A DNA stretch of 64,000 bases from Biomphalaria glabrata (GCF_947242115.1 NC_074723.1:24374379-24438378), one strand, 5' to 3'; positions 15,101-26,790 are shown, counted from the first letter of the stretch. A program made the numbers and translations. Notes: generated from the letters alone by a model not told the origin.

Positions 15101-18100
15101 GAAATAACTAAACTGATGAATTAAAAAAAAAAAAAAAACAGGATATCAAGAATGTGTCTGACAAAAATTGTCTGGGCATGAAAATGAAAAGCAAAATATA
15201 GATATGAATGGAAAGATATGTTGAAGCAGGCCAGGGCTGTAGTTCCACTAGGATGTTAGAGGAACACTTTAGCATAGATGCTTAATCAGCTTGAGAAATC
15301 CTTATCAAAGGGCTTGGCTGCACACACACACAAAATCTGCCTGATGGATTCTTCACATCCTCTACCCAGAGCTAAAAGCAAATTATAAGGAGGACTGAAG
15401 TGGGTGGACATTTTGTTGAATAAAAAACATAATAACAAGTTGCACTCCCCAAAAAAAAAAAAAGAAAAAAGTGAAATCATCATCAAATATTTAGAAACAT
15501 AGACTAAACAAACTTTTGAACATGTTTATAAAACAGTTGCAATTACTTTTAAAGATGAACACTAGCCTAAGATAAATAACTTTTAGATTATGTATAACTT
15601 GGTTATAATTTCAGAAAAATATGGAAAGTGAAAAGAAGTAATTATGGTTCCTTATACTTATTAGCATAAAAAATAGTTTAAGGTAATTTAAAACAGATAC
15701 TTTAACATTTTCAGATATAGCTAAGATTTCTTTTTTCAGATAATTTTAACAACTACAAGAAATAAACTTTGCCACTTTCTGTGCCAATACATGAGCCTCT
15801 ACCACATTTTGACAATGCTTATAATATTTCATTGACAACATATTTTTTGTGTACAAGCGATAGGGAAAAAATATTTCTCTAATAAATCCCTGAAAAAAGA
15901 AAGTGCAGATAAGCAAGCTTACCATCAAGCTGTGGTAAAACATTCATGTAAGTCTTCCATAACAAAGGCAATGCATCAGCATGTATATGGAGGTGAGGTA
16001 AGTGAGGAATAAAGTCATTGCCAACTAAGAATCCCATTAAAATCCAGTCATCAATAATACTCTCAAGGTTCCAAGGAAAGGATATCTTGTTCTGAAATAT
16101 TATTGATGTCATAACAGAACAGAAAATGAAATGTTATCTACCTTTAAAAATTAAAAGCAAGTACATTTTCTAACATTTTAAACCATTAGCAATAATTTAA
16201 AAAAACTATTATAATAAATAGAATCTACATACAATTTTCAAGACAAAATTTTTAAAACTTAAAATTCAATAAAATCCTCTAGAGTTTTTTTATAACATCA
16301 TAAAGAAAATGGAAGTCATCAATTTCAAATATATTCAAATATTGCCTACTAGAACTGATGTACAACAGTGATTAGTTTGCTTAAAATATTTTATAAACCA
16401 CATTTATACATCTTTTTATTTTCATTGATCATTAGAGCCCACATTTTATTTTTTACCTGCAAACCAGAAAACTCATATGCCAAGTAATCCCTCATCAACG
16501 ATAAATGTAATAAATGAAAGGTTGTCTCTTCTGGTGTGGTTGGTCTGAAAAAAAGAAGGTATTTCAATTGAAACAACAATTCAAGTTAAAAGATGAAGGA
16601 ATAATGCAGTATTTCAAGCAATTAAGCAAATTAAGCAAACTGATATATGTGGCCAACATATTTCATCATATGTAATGCAAAGACCTCTGCAAATGGTTTC
16701 ATTTGTGTGTGTGTCTGTATTGGGCAGTAGTTTTCCTTTGGGTTTTAAATCATATGCCCTGGTCTTTAAAATAGAGTGCTCAGTTTTTTATGAGAGCCCA
16801 AAGCTGCTTAATACATAATGGTTTCATTTGTGTGTGTGTCTGTATTGGGCAGTAGCTTTCCTTTGGGTTTTAAATCATATGCCCTGGTCTTTAAAATAGA
16901 GTGCTCAGTTTTTTATGAGAGCCCAAAGCTGCTTAATACATATGCTCCTCAAAAACAGTAAGAATAAAGTAGAAGGGTTGTAAGATTCAATGCATTGTAA
17001 ACACAAGTTTTTGTCAGGATATAAAATAAATCAATTCAGCTCACTTTTGTAGGAGATAATTTGATTGACATACCTTTTATTTTTGTCTCGCCTTCCACCA
17101 AAACGGACTTCTTCTCTCAGCAATGAAAAATGTGGCTCATGACTGGTTAACCCCAACATTATCTAACAAAAATAGTTGAGCATATTATACAGACAGAATA
17201 CAAAAATGTAAACCATTTGAAGTCATAATTAAAATGTATACAAACAAATTCAAGAATATACCAAGTGGATATCCATAAAATAAATGATCTAGACTTCAGG
17301 CCCAAAGAAATCCCTTAGTAAAACAAGAAAAACAAAAACATAGTGCTTTTTAAAAAAACAAAGCTTATCTAAGGAAAAGGACTGCTAATTTTTGCAATTT
17401 ATCTTAAGATGGCAGGGTTTATCCTCCTCACTGTTTTATAAAACATAATTAATTAATAACTACTAGTTGATTAACTAAATGGTTAATTATTTGGATAGAT
17501 TCATTTACTGTCATCAACTATGAATATTTAAGCAAAATTTCAACTTGATCCGAGAATGGGAAGTGGCAGAAAAAACATTCAAACCTTTTACCAGACAGAA
17601 AGAGTGAGTTGCTATAAGCTTTGAAAAAACACATTTGTATCCTTTCTTACCAAATCAGCATCAAGACCATATAAACAATGCCTAGTCTCAGGATCATGAT
17701 CTGGCTGACTTTTAGAGTACCGAATAAAGTCCATTATTTTGTGTTCCCCCTCTCCTGGGGTCTGAAATGTAAAAAAAAAAAAGGTTTGAATCTGTTTTCT
17801 TATTTAACAAAAGAAAACACTAGCAAAAAATTGCTCGCTTGTGTAATTTTTTAAAATTCTGTCCACCAATTGCTAGTAAAGTAATAGAAATCTTTACTAT
17901 TTCATTTGCTTCCTTTCCAGATGGTTGGCCTACTTTTCAATTTAGATAATTTATATGTATCATTTTCATTTAAAAGCAATAATTTCATCTGTGTGCAGCT
18001 TTCAGTGCAGTCAGTGTTACATTGAAATATCTAAGTCTAAAAGTCTTTATTGTTTTTGCAATAGGAACAATCTACAGCAGCTTGTCTTCTGAGAGAATAC

Positions 18101-21100
18101 TTTTTTTGTTTTGAAAATAAGCATGCATATTGTATGTTCATAGATTTCAATCATTTTTCCATAGGTCTTGCAATATGCATTTACTATCTAAAAGCATTTT
18201 TTTTATCTAAAAAAAATGAATAGTATTAAATATTTAATTTTGCTATCTTCTTCACAATGCTCAAAATAGGTGCAATGGCTATTTACAGTCTTCTAAAAGT
18301 GAATCTTTTTGTTTTCAAAATTAATTAAACAAAGAAGTAGAAAAAGCTTATACAATTGAAAATAATGGTGTCATAATGTTTTAGTCAAAGTCACTGTTAA
18401 GAATGCAAAATAATTGTGTGACACTAAGAAAATAAGGGCCATATATGAGTGCAGCAAAAACCCAAATTATTTAATTTGGTTTAGGGCTCATTGGCAGTTT
18501 AAGGCATGTTGTCCTTCAGTCTGCAATATATTTTCCCTGCCCTATATAACAACAAACTCAACTTGTAAATAAAGTAAAATATTAATTAGAAATTTAAAAA
18601 AGGTAAATTACTTGCGCTCTATAGGGTAGATGATGTAAAGGTCCTATGTTTCTGTGGCCCACAGTTAACTAGGGTGTCTTGTGGCCAGCACAATGACCAA
18701 CTGCCTTTACTTTTCCCCAACTAATATCATTAGAACTGGGTGGACTCAGAGGTGCCCTAAGGATCCAGAAAGTTAAAATCCTTGTCTTCTCCAGGATTCA
18801 AATGCAGGACCCCTCAGTTTGGAAGCCAAGCGCTTTACCATTAAGCCATTCAGTTACAGAACAATATATTCAATTGTGTGTTCAAGACGAGAGAACTATT
18901 AAGGCAATAAAAACATGGAATTTCCAGTCCAAAGAACCACTAAGTCTCAAAAGTGAATTTTGCAAATTCTAAATATTTTATATCTTAAATTAAAATGAGA
19001 AAAACAACAACTGTTATGAAAGTGAAAATATCTAAGTATAACAAACATAATAAATTATCAATGTTATTGGTTAAATCATTAGTATTGTTTTTTTCAAGTC
19101 TCTATCACATTGTTCAAAAATTATTTCCTTATATTTTGTGCTCAAGTTTTGTAAAATATCTAAATAAGTATTTTCAAGATATAAATTAATTACATAAAAC
19201 AAAATACAAGCATACCTCATGGCCAGATAAATACACTTTTGGACCTTGCCAGAGTGGATCTACTGTTATCTTTTCAACAACAAAATATTTCAAATGTTCT
19301 TGTAGCCTAACCATAAATGGAGTTCCTGAAAAAAGGCTACATTTAGCAAGATAATTCTGGAAACATTTTTATAAGCATCATATTTTCTGCCAATTAAAAA
19401 AAAATTATATTACCAAAATTTACGATGCTAAAATTCAATCAAAACTTAAGAAAATAAATATACAAAAACATCAAAACCTGGAGTAATGCAATTAGAATCA
19501 AAGCGCTTCTCTGTCGGTAGAACTTCTCCTTTCTCCTGTGCTTTTAAAATCAGGTTTTCTGCCTCCCTAGCTGACCTAAAAAAAGGATTTTTGACCAGTT
19601 AAAAATGTAAATGTGTTTAATATAACATAAGCAGATTATAAAACTTAAATGTGTAGCTTTATTTTATTTGTTTCAGCTATTCCTTTAATAAAAAGTACAT
19701 AACTACATTCTAGCACAAGACTCTTCAAGAATGGCAGAGAATAACAAATCAACAAGTCTTAAGTATAAGTCTAATCGCCAAACAGCCATCTTGTTTTGTT
19801 GTTTTTTGTTTCTATTTACGATATTTAGCTTTGATGGTTTAACTTTTCCAGAGCAATTTATTACTGGCAACACAATGAGAATAACAAAACATGTAAAACA
19901 ACTGCAAGATTCTGAGTTATCCAAAACTGAAATTTATATAATAAACTCCACACAACTACCCCTTTGCAGACATTGCGCCCACCCCTTTGAAACCGTAAAC
20001 CATATCCTCTTTGAATGACCCTCCCTAATCCACCTTAGACAGACCCTACTTCCACTACAGCCCAACATAACCAACACCCTGTACGGCAGTGCTGAACAAC
20101 TGAAGAAAACAGCACACTTTTTTTCCTTGGCACAGTCTGCAAAAGAGCTCACAGCTCAGCAGCAATAAAGCTGGCTAGAAGAAGAAGAAGAATATAATAT
20201 TTAGAGTGTTACTTTTTTATTTGGCTACTATTATTTATTTTAAAAAACAAAAATGTATGTTGTACCTGAATCTACGACCTCTCTGTTGGTTCATTTTAGC
20301 TCTAGGGGCAACCCCATCAACAGCCATGTAAAAAACTTTTCTGGGCTTGATCATACGGAACAAAAACTAAATTACAAAGAAAAAATGAAACAAATTACAA
20401 TTATAAGATCTTTTACTGAATATGTACTATGTAACCTTACCAAATTTAAATTGCTCAACTTACATCAATATAATGGCAAACATCTTTAAAGATTTTCTCT
20501 TCTGTGATACGAAAATGAGGATTATCATCTTCTGGGTGAGAGCAAACATGAATGATGCCATTCATATCCAGGTAAAGATTATCAAAGTCTGGAAGCTGAA
20601 AATATTTTTAAAAAAATTAAAACTACTAATTAAGAACAAATCAACCTTTGGTGATATAACAATGAAAAACAATATTAAATATGATTACTTTTTCCTTTTA
20701 ACCTAGTATCCAGAAAAAAATGTTACCACAAAAAACAAAATTTAATAGCTTAAAAGATGTTGAATTATTTATAATAGTAAATAAAGAAATGAGATTGCTG
20801 GTTTTGTGAAACATTTCTTTTACTAACTTTCACACAAAACAAAATCAAAACAAAAAGGAGGCACGAACAAGAATATGGTAGAAAATTGTTAATTACACAG
20901 ATTCCATTGTAAAAAAAAAAATATTAGCCTGTATTGCAAAAAAAAAAAAATCAGCAGTTTAATTCATAAAGCAGTAGGACTAGGCATAAAGATGTAGCAC
21001 ACAAACATCTGTATGGGCACGACTGTCAAAAGAATGTCTTTATGTTAAGTAAGACATCTTGTAATTACAATGTAATCAAACAGGACATTTTTTTTACCTG

Positions 21101-21172
21101 AAATTCCTTAACCACTTCACTTAAACAAGGATATCGTTCACTAATCCATCTGTAAAATTTTGGTACTCCCAT
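167..21172 (-). CDS. XRN1: 5'-3' exoribonuclease 1 (3'-partial, 30 exons)
   Basis: Processive cytoplasmic exonuclease that degrades decapped, 5'-monophosphate mRNA. The start ATG at 21170-21172 opens [20 protein letters not shown], nearly the vertebrate XRN1 N-terminus. Exons (minus strand): 21098-21172, 20464-20595, 20266-20366, 19478-19575, 19216-19325, 17651-17761, 17074-17162, 16457-16544, 15923-16091, 14799-14866, 14405-14533, 14252-14312, 13777-13954, 13001-13144, 11935-12091, 11657-11776, 11086-11255, 9354-9480, 8732-8821, 8436-8539, 7596-7718, 7376-7450, 7120-7207, 6749-6862, 6533-6619, 3245-3492, 2178-2261, 1870-1993, 623-703, 167-378. They total 3557 coding bases (about 1185 residues) with all junctions in frame. 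Catalytic signatures include [18 protein letters not shown] and [19 protein letters not shown]; the conserved core runs to [18 protein letters not shown]. Exon 167-378 matches the SH3-like part. The low-complexity C-terminal tail expected in animals would lie beyond the left edge. Exon 13777-13954 carries an unusually long acidic tract. Introns hold many repeats, listed separately. Confidence 0.96.
1126..1645. mobile_element. MITE-like dispersed repeat, two units in tandem
   Basis: This stretch contains two related units with the phrase AAGTTTCANCTTGATCC followed by GAGAATGGGTGTGGGAGAAATAA-like sequence (here AAGAATGGGTG and GAAAATGGGTG) and ends GAGTTGATATATGCTTTGTAAAAA. The same phrase order recurs at 17359-17623, 26842-27245 and 52230-52322. 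It starts with CTTATCTAAGG, which is partly complementary to its end, so a short terminal inverted repeat is likely. No coding sequence. Confidence 0.6.
2302..2526 (-). mobile_element. SINE family C (Ser/Leu-tRNA-like head)
   Basis: Read on the minus strand it begins with a tRNA-like head: an A-box-like GTGGTCGAGAGGCTAAGTGC and a B-box-like GAGGTTTGACACC about 70 bases later. A body with AGTTGCGTTTACTGAGCGCC follows. A second, more worn copy lies at 12697-12862. It is located in an XRN1 intron. Confidence 0.65.
3830..6452 (+). mobile_element. CR1/Jockey-group LINE, 5'-truncated, one frameshift
   Basis: Encodes the end of an apurinic-type endonuclease ([30 protein letters not shown]) followed by a reverse transcriptase ([53 protein letters not shown]) and a C-terminal region ending near 6386. 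The open frame 3841-5381 passes to another frame at about 5367 through loss of a single base in the motif A region; otherwise it reads through. The 3' end carries an ATAAG-type repeat tail (6440-6452). It lies in an XRN1 intron, antisense to the gene, about 80 bp from the exon at 6533-6619. Related 3' fragments are at 8878, 33069, 42714 and 60862. The exact clade (CR1, L2 or Jockey) cannot be settled by eye. Confidence 0.88.
8878..9078 (-). mobile_element. CR1-like LINE 3' fragment
   Basis: Minus-strand copy of the 3' end of the LINE at 3830-6452: the ATAAG-type tail appears as TCTTATCTTATCTTAT, then the reverse complement of the NMHD stop region and of GNGLPEL coding sequence, with internal loss before GCATATGG. 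It sits in an XRN1 intron, in the same orientation as the gene. Confidence 0.75.
9500..10860. other. XRN1 intron with low-complexity and a hAT-like end
   Basis: About 1.4 kb without exons. 9955-10560 is rich in CTAGA/TAGATCT words. 10690-10855 repeats the word TCGGATTT several times and ends CCCATCACTG, the reverse complement of a CAGTGATGGG terminus typical of hAT elements. No opposite end was found. Confidence 0.45.
12697..12862 (-). mobile_element. SINE family C, degraded copy
   Basis: Shares blocks in order with 2302-2526 (TATAGCARGCTCAG, CAATCTC, GGCACTCAG against GGCGCTCAG, and GGTGGCCAAGG against GGTAGCCAAG). More diverged than that copy. It lies in an XRN1 intron. Confidence 0.5.
13161..13444. 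repeat. Tandem duplication, 2 x 142 bp
   Basis: Two adjacent copies with period 142, almost identical (one T/C difference near CATTTTTC/CATTTTCC plus a small difference at the junction). They lie in the XRN1 intron between exons 13777-13954 and 13001-13144, very near the acceptor of the latter. No coding content. Confidence 0.9.
16693..16942. repeat. Tandem duplication, 2 x 125 bp
   Basis: Two adjacent 125-bp copies starting ATGGTTTCATTTGTGTGTG and ending near CTTAATACAT, differing at about one base (AGTAGTTTTCC against AGTAGCTTTCC). They lie in an XRN1 intron. The near identity indicates a recent event. Confidence 0.9.
17359..17623. mobile_element. MITE-like repeat with short inverted ends
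   Basis: Begins ACAAAGCTTATCTAAGG and ends GAGTTGCTATAAGCTTTG; the outermost bases CAAAGCTTAT are inverted copies of each other. The body carries TTCAACTTGATCCGAGAATG, shared with 1126-1645 and 26842-27245. About 265 bp, non-coding, in an XRN1 intron. Confidence 0.65.
18609..18852 (-). mobile_element. SINE family B (tRNA-like head)
   Basis: On the minus strand it starts GGCTTAATGGTAAAGCGCTT (A-box-like) and has GCATTTGAATCCTGG (B-box-like) about 50 bases on. The body contains GGCAGTTGGTCATTGTGC. A second copy of the same length and order is at 59450-59712. It lies in an XRN1 intron. Confidence 0.75.
19935..20192 (+). mobile_element. LINE 3' fragment with zinc-knuckle-like C-terminus
   Basis: Translates as [19 protein letters not shown], a stop where a Cys would normally follow, then [36 protein letters not shown] and stop, followed by a GAA repeat tail (about 20175-20192). 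This is the typical C-terminus of LINEs that carry an RNase H domain. Antisense to XRN1, in an intron. Confidence 0.7.
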
Positions 21173-21453
21173 GATGTTGCTACTGGAAACAGCTACAGTT
21201 ATGTTTTTTCTTTATTTTAAATCTGTTAAAACTGATGCCTGTTCATAAGGAAATTAAATGACAAAAATAGTGGTCAGAGTGTCATTGATGATAATAATAT
21301 AATTAGATCTCTAGAGATAATCTCAATCTAGACTTGAATCTACGTGCATAAAAACTAAAAAAAAAAAATGGACACATCCTGCTTGCAGTTAAAAGTAAAT
21401 TGTGTGTGTCTTATATTGTAATTATTTTTGAGTTAGCATTGGGACATCTTAGA
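21173..21453 (-). promoter_or_regulatory. XRN1 5' flank
   Basis: The roughly 280 bp between the XRN1 ATG and the minisatellite presumably hold the 5' UTR and core promoter. No TATA box, CpG-dense block or clear binding site can be pointed to. Assigned by position only. Confidence 0.3.
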
Positions 21454-22200
21454 AACTGTGACTCTACTGTGCACACAAATGATCCTCTAATAGACCTTGG
21501 AGAAAACAAAAGCTGAACTGTGACTCTACTGTGCACACAAATGATCCTCTAATAGACCTTGGAGAAAACAAAAGCTGAACTGTGACTCTACTGTGCACAC
21601 AAATGATCCTCTAATAGACCTTGGAGAAAACAAAAGCTGAACTGTGACTCTACTGTGCACACAAATGATCCTCTAATAGACCTTGGAGAAAACAAAAGCT
21701 GAACTGTGACTCTACTGTGCACACAAATGATCCTCTAATAGACCTTGGAGAAAACAAAAGCTAAACTGTGACTCTACTGTGCACACAAATGATCCTCTAA
21801 TAGACCTTGGAGAAAACAAAAGCTGAACTGTGACTCTACTGTGCACACAAATGATCCTCTAATAGACCTTGGAGAAAACAAAAGCTGAACTGTGACTCTA
21901 CTGTGCACACAAATGATCCTCTAATAGACCTTGGAGAAAACAAAAGCTGAACTGTGACTCTACTGTGCACACAAATGATCTTCTAATAGACCTTGGAGAA
22001 AACAAAAGCTGAACTGTGACTCTACTGTGCACACAAATGATCCTCTAATAGACCTTGGAGAAAACAAAAGCTGAACTGTGACTCTACTGTGCACACAAAT
22101 GATCCTCTAATAGACCTTGGAGAAAACAAAAGCTGAACTGTGACTCTACTGTGCACACAAATGATCCTCTAATAGACCTTGGAGAAAACAAAAGCTGAAC
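21454..22200. repeat. Minisatellite, 12 copies of 62 bp
   Basis: Twelve head-to-tail units of 62 bp (GATCCTCTAA recurs at 21481, 21543, 21605 and so on to 22163). Only isolated differences are visible: one unit has CTAAACTG for CTGAACTG (about 21761) and one has GATCTTCTAA (21977). There are no unique spacers between units. The array begins about 280 bp upstream of the XRN1 start codon. Confidence 0.97.
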
Positions 22201-22514
22201 ACTTCTTTCATTCTGTACACCAGATACACCAAAAAGCAAAGCTGTTTTATATTTTTTCAGACATGAATGAAAATCTCCCATATACAAAATTCATTACTGG
22301 ATTTTATGTTCATCAGAGTCCCCTTAATGATATCCCAAGTATGTTCACACTTTCAAACTTTTATAGGACTATATACAAAATTTAGGTCAAATGCTGTTTG
22401 TTAATCGTTTAGTGCGTACAAAGGATTTAAGTTTGTAAAAATCTTTTATTAATGATAAAGCGATGGCCAATCACATTTAGAGGGCATCTTGTCATTCAAA
22501 GTGCCCCCTTCGGC

Positions 22515-24580
22515 AGATAGACTACAGTCAAACCATAAACCGGTTCACTCTACTAGACGCCTACCCCATGCCCAGAATTAACGTATTAGCAGAAAAGATT
22601 TCCCAGTACTCTGTATATAGCACTTTAGACCTGAAAAGTGCATACCATCAGATTCCCATAAAAGAAGAGGAAAGGCTGTTCATAGCCTTCGAAGCATGTG
22701 GGAAACTGTATCAATTCCTTCGTTGCCTGTTTTCAGCATACGATTGACAAAATCATTGAAGATGAACGACTCAATGACACTTTTGCTAATGTGGATAGCG
22801 TGACCATCTGCGGTCAGGACTCTGAATCACACAACCGAAACCTACAGCGCTTTCTTGATAGTGCTCAAAAGTATGGAATCACTTTTAATGAAACAAATGT
22901 GAAATTAGCACTACTAAAGTGAGACTGTTAGGATACAAGATTTCCAAAGGAAAACTCAAGCTGGATCCTGAGAGATTTCGCGCTCTAAGGGAATCACCCG
23001 TACAAGTGAACAAGCGTGAACAGAAACGAGTAGTGGGTCTTCTGGCTTACTACTCACAGTGGATACCTAACTTCTCAACAAAAATAAGCCTGTTAACAAG
23101 AAATCAACAATTTCCTGTCTCAGAAGAAGTCAAAAGAACATTTGAATTTGAAAAATGAGCTTGAAAATGAGCTTGAAACTAAGATGGTGGCCCATTGCTT
23201 TCTTCTCTCGCTCATTAACAAAAAGTGAAAGAAAACATTCTTCAGTTGAAAAAATAGAAACATTTCTTAGTAGGTAAAGCGTTCACACATGTTATGGATC
23301 AGAGATCTGTCTCTTTCATGTATAACAGGTCAAACAAGGGAAAAATTAAGAATGAAAAAATCCAGAGGTGGAAACTAGAACTGTCGTATTTCCACTATGA
23401 TGTCATCTATCGCCCTGACAAGCAGAACACTGTAGCTGATACATTTACCAGAAACTATCTATCTGCCATCACTTGCAATGACCTTAAATTGTTGCATACT
23501 AGTCTTTGCCATCCGGGCGTAACTCGACTAATGCACTACGTAAGGGCTAAAAATCTTCAGTTTTCCTGTGATGACATCAGAACTGTGATAGAACAATGTC
23601 AAATTTGTACAGAGTTGAAGCCCCGTTTTTTTTCCAAAGCTGACCGGAGAGCTGATTAAAGCGACTCAACCTTTTGAGAGAATTAGTATGGATTTCAAGG
23701 AACCTCTCCCTTCTGTTTCAAGAAATAGATATCTACTTACCATTATAGATGAATTCTCTAAATTCCCATTTGCATTTGCATGTCCCGATATGTCTTCCTC
23801 TACAGTTTTTAAATGTCTCAATGAACTATTAGCTGTATTTGGATTTCAAGCGTACGTCCACACTGACAGGGGAACTTTGTTTATGTCTACAGAGGGGCAG
23901 CATTTCCTCCATGAGAGAGGAATCGCGACCAGTAGAACGACCCCTTACAATCCGAGAGGAAACGGACAAATAGAAAGACTAAACAGGACTTTATGGAAAG
24001 CCATTACTTTGGCTTTACCTTCTAAGGAACTGGACATAGCTAAATGGGAACTAGTACTAAATGATGCTTTGCAGTCCATCCGGTCAATACTATGCACCAC
24101 AACTAACAGAACGCCACATGAAGGACTTCTTGGGTTCAACCAAAGAAGTGGTTTGGGGACATCTCTGCCAACATGGTTGACCAGTCCGGGTCCTGTCCTG
24201 CTGAAGAACCTTAGATCATCTATATATAATATATATATGATACCATAACAGAAGAAGTTGATTTAGTAACATGCAACCCTCAGTACACTGTTATCCGAAC
24301 ACCAAACGGTCGAGAGGAAACAGTCTCATTATGAATGTTAGCCCCTAGGGAGGAACAAAAAGTTATAGAAAATGAGAATCAGAATGGAACGAAGCTTGAT
24401 ACTGACTGTCCTGTCCAAAGCTCGCCTCCCAGGAATCAACCTACTGATTATACAACGGCTGAAGAAACCACCAGCACCACCGAAGACATAGTAAGACCAT
24501 CAGAGGCTCAAGCAGATGAAACTACACATAGATACAATCTTAGAGTAAGAAGAACTAGGCCCAATTATAAAGAGTAAAAG
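22515..24580 (+). mobile_element. Ty3/Gypsy-class pol fossil, broken
   Basis: Remains of a Ty3/Gypsy-type polyprotein. In order: reverse transcriptase pieces, remnants of the RNase H region, an integrase zinc-binding segment, the integrase catalytic core, and a hydrophilic C-terminal tail. The coding sequence is broken in several places (roughly half a dozen). No flanking LTR, primer-binding site or gag was recognised, so it is an internal fragment. It looks old and inactive. Confidence 0.8.
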
Positions 24581-24589
24581 CTTATGGCG

Positions 24590-26170
24590 GAAAACAGATT
24601 TGTACCCAAAAATGCAATTTTGAAGTTCAGCATTCATTATTTTTGTAAAGCTACTACCTATGATGTATTTGTTTATTGTTTTGGGTAGAGCAATGTTTGT
24701 GTAAGCTATCATATCAATAAATATTTTAAATTAGTTTTTATTATGAGTTTGTGCATCCGAGAGTATTACAGAGTATAGAAATTCGGACATACATAATTTA
24801 CTTTTAACCTCTATGTGATCTTCTTTGAAATGGTAAGAAACATATTTTTTAATATTATTATATGATTATTATGATACTTGATAAGATCATGAATCATGAT
24901 ACTAATGATAGTAAATTGATTGATAGTTTCTGAGTTGATAGAATAGACTCACTGTCACTCACTGAGTCTGACTCAGTAGAGAGTAGAGACAATTTACTAG
25001 AGACTAGAGTACTAGAGTGTAGAGGTAATTAAATTAATTAAGTATGAATGTGATAGACAGATTGAGAGTCATTAATTAAACTTTAATTATTTTAGCCTTT
25101 TAAAGAGTAAAGTCATAAAGACTAAAAGTAGTAAAAGAGTATCATCTAGAATTTAATAATAATCTAGGTTCTAAATATATAGTCTAGAATATAGATTTAT
25201 TATTTAATATTTTAATTTTATATCTAGATTCTAGATTATTCTAGATTCTAGATCTAGATAGATCTAGAGTAGCAGATGCCAGATACAATTTAATTTGTCT
25301 TTTTTTTGTTCCGTGCTAGTGTCACTATTGATAAAAATAAATAGAATAGAATATCATTAAAAATCATTCTAGATGAAGTAGATGAAAATCATGATCAGAT
25401 CAGATGGAAAAAAAAATAGATGATAGATCTAGATCTATGTTTTAGATCTAATAAAATATCTATGTATAATATTATAATAAATGGGTATTGATGAATAACT
25501 GATTGATCTAGGAATCTAGGTCTATTTATAAAATCTTATCTAGATCTATTATATTATACTAGTATTATTATACCAGATTATCTAGATTAGTTTGATTGCC
25601 ATTAATGATTAAATGGCCGAGGTAACACGGAATTTTTATGTACGTATTTAGATCCGTAACTTTCGTACTATTTTTTTAATATTTTAAACACAGACCTAGA
25701 TATATATCTAAACTCTCTAAACTCTGTATTTGTATAGGCCAGTTATTCTCAATTTTTTTTTTTTTTTTTTGTAACCATCCAGGGACCTTTTTATATGGTC
25801 AAAACCTGCCCACGGATCCCTAAGTGAAAAAGCTACATAAATACATATTAGACTATATAAGTAGCAAATTTTCAAACAACACACATTTTGTTGAATTAGT
25901 GTTTATTGAGATTATGACTTTTGTTTAAAATACATTTTAAAAAATATTGACTTTGAAGAGTTCGATGAGATTTTATAAGTGTATTAATTTATGCCCGGCT
26001 CAATGAACACACATTTCGAGTCGGTTTCTTTTATTTATGATGAAGTTCATTACGGCAATCCATTCACCTGGTCAAATAAGAAGATGGGAAAGCAGTCAAC
26101 AACTTTTTACAATAGCCCATAATGCAAGATATACATTTGTAATATGTTTTTGTAATCAGAATTTATATGT
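24590..26170. other. Gene-free AT-rich stretch
   Basis: No gene seen. 24850-25600 is built from a narrow vocabulary of TAGATCTAGA, GAGTCTAG and ATAAT words. At about 25741 a CAGTTATTCTCAA followed by a long T run and a GGGACC word resembles a worn hAT terminus, but no partner end was found. Confidence 0.5.
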
Positions 26171-26171
26171 T

Positions 26172-26348
26172 TGTAAAATGTTTTACATGTTTCGGATGTT
26201 CCTTCAGAGTTGAAGATATTTTAATTACTTCCTAGTCCCAAACCTCCCGCAGGACGACGGGGGATGGGAGCGGGCAGGGTTTGAACCCTCGACCGTCGAT
26301 AAATCCGAACGACAGTCCAGCGCTCAAACCGCACGACCAGGCAGCCAT
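26172..26348 (-). mobile_element. SINE family A (tRNA-derived)
   Basis: On the minus strand: GGCTGCCTGGTCGTGCGG with the A-box-like TGGTCGTGCGGTTTGAGCGC, then the B box GGGTTCAAACCC, then a body with CCCCCGTCGTCCTGCGGGAG and CTTCAACTCTGAAGGAACAT, ending ACATGTAAAACATTTTACA. The same family is at 28158, 38280, 43275 and 57445. Confidence 0.85.
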
Positions 26349-26439
26349 CCTTGTTTAAACATTGGTTCCCAGCATGGGTGTAGCCAGGGGATGTTATTTC
26401 CTTTATTTAATAACTAATAATAATAATAATTTAAGGCTT

Positions 26440-26790
26440 GTGTTTGAATCCAGAGAATAATATGAGAAATGCAGTATTTCCCGTGGCTTCGCAGCTCCAG
26501 CTGCGACCTATACATACTTTGCCCCATCCAGACATAACTATTTTCGCTGCAGTGTATATTGGCAGTGCATTTTCTTTAAGCCTCAATATGTGTATACCGC
26601 GGTCATTTGTAAGTGATCTTCTGCTGTCTCAGTCTGATCCTGCAGCCAAGTGCTCTCTTCTATGTCAATTAAAGCAAGTTTGCTCCTATGCCGGTCTTTA
26701 AAGCATTTCCGTAGGGCACCTCTGTTACGACAACCACCTTACAGCTCACCAAAATACTTTTGTCCCACACAGCATAATTGTCAGGCCATA
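26440..26790 (-). mobile_element. LINE C-terminal fragment
   Basis: The minus-strand translation includes KGGCRNRGALRKCFKDRHRS and IDIEESTWLQ, typical of the end of a LINE ORF (a GRPxxRFKD-like block followed by a STW-like block). The same segment, in different states of wear, lies at about 57040-57260 (plus) and 40900-41010 (plus). Confidence 0.6.

Noticed and set aside
21454-22200. Regular repeat array resembling CRISPR
   Set aside because: The units are contiguous and near-identical with no unique spacers, and the context is a eukaryotic gene promoter; it is a minisatellite.
25741-25800. hAT element beginning at 25741
   Set aside because: The terminus is only hAT-like (CAGTTATTCTCAA); no partner end was found.
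26290-26348. tRNA genes at 26.3, 28.3, 43.3, 18.8, 59.7 and 2.5 kb
   Set aside because: A and B boxes are present but the acceptor and anticodon stems do not pair, and conserved non-tRNA bodies follow; they are SINE heads.
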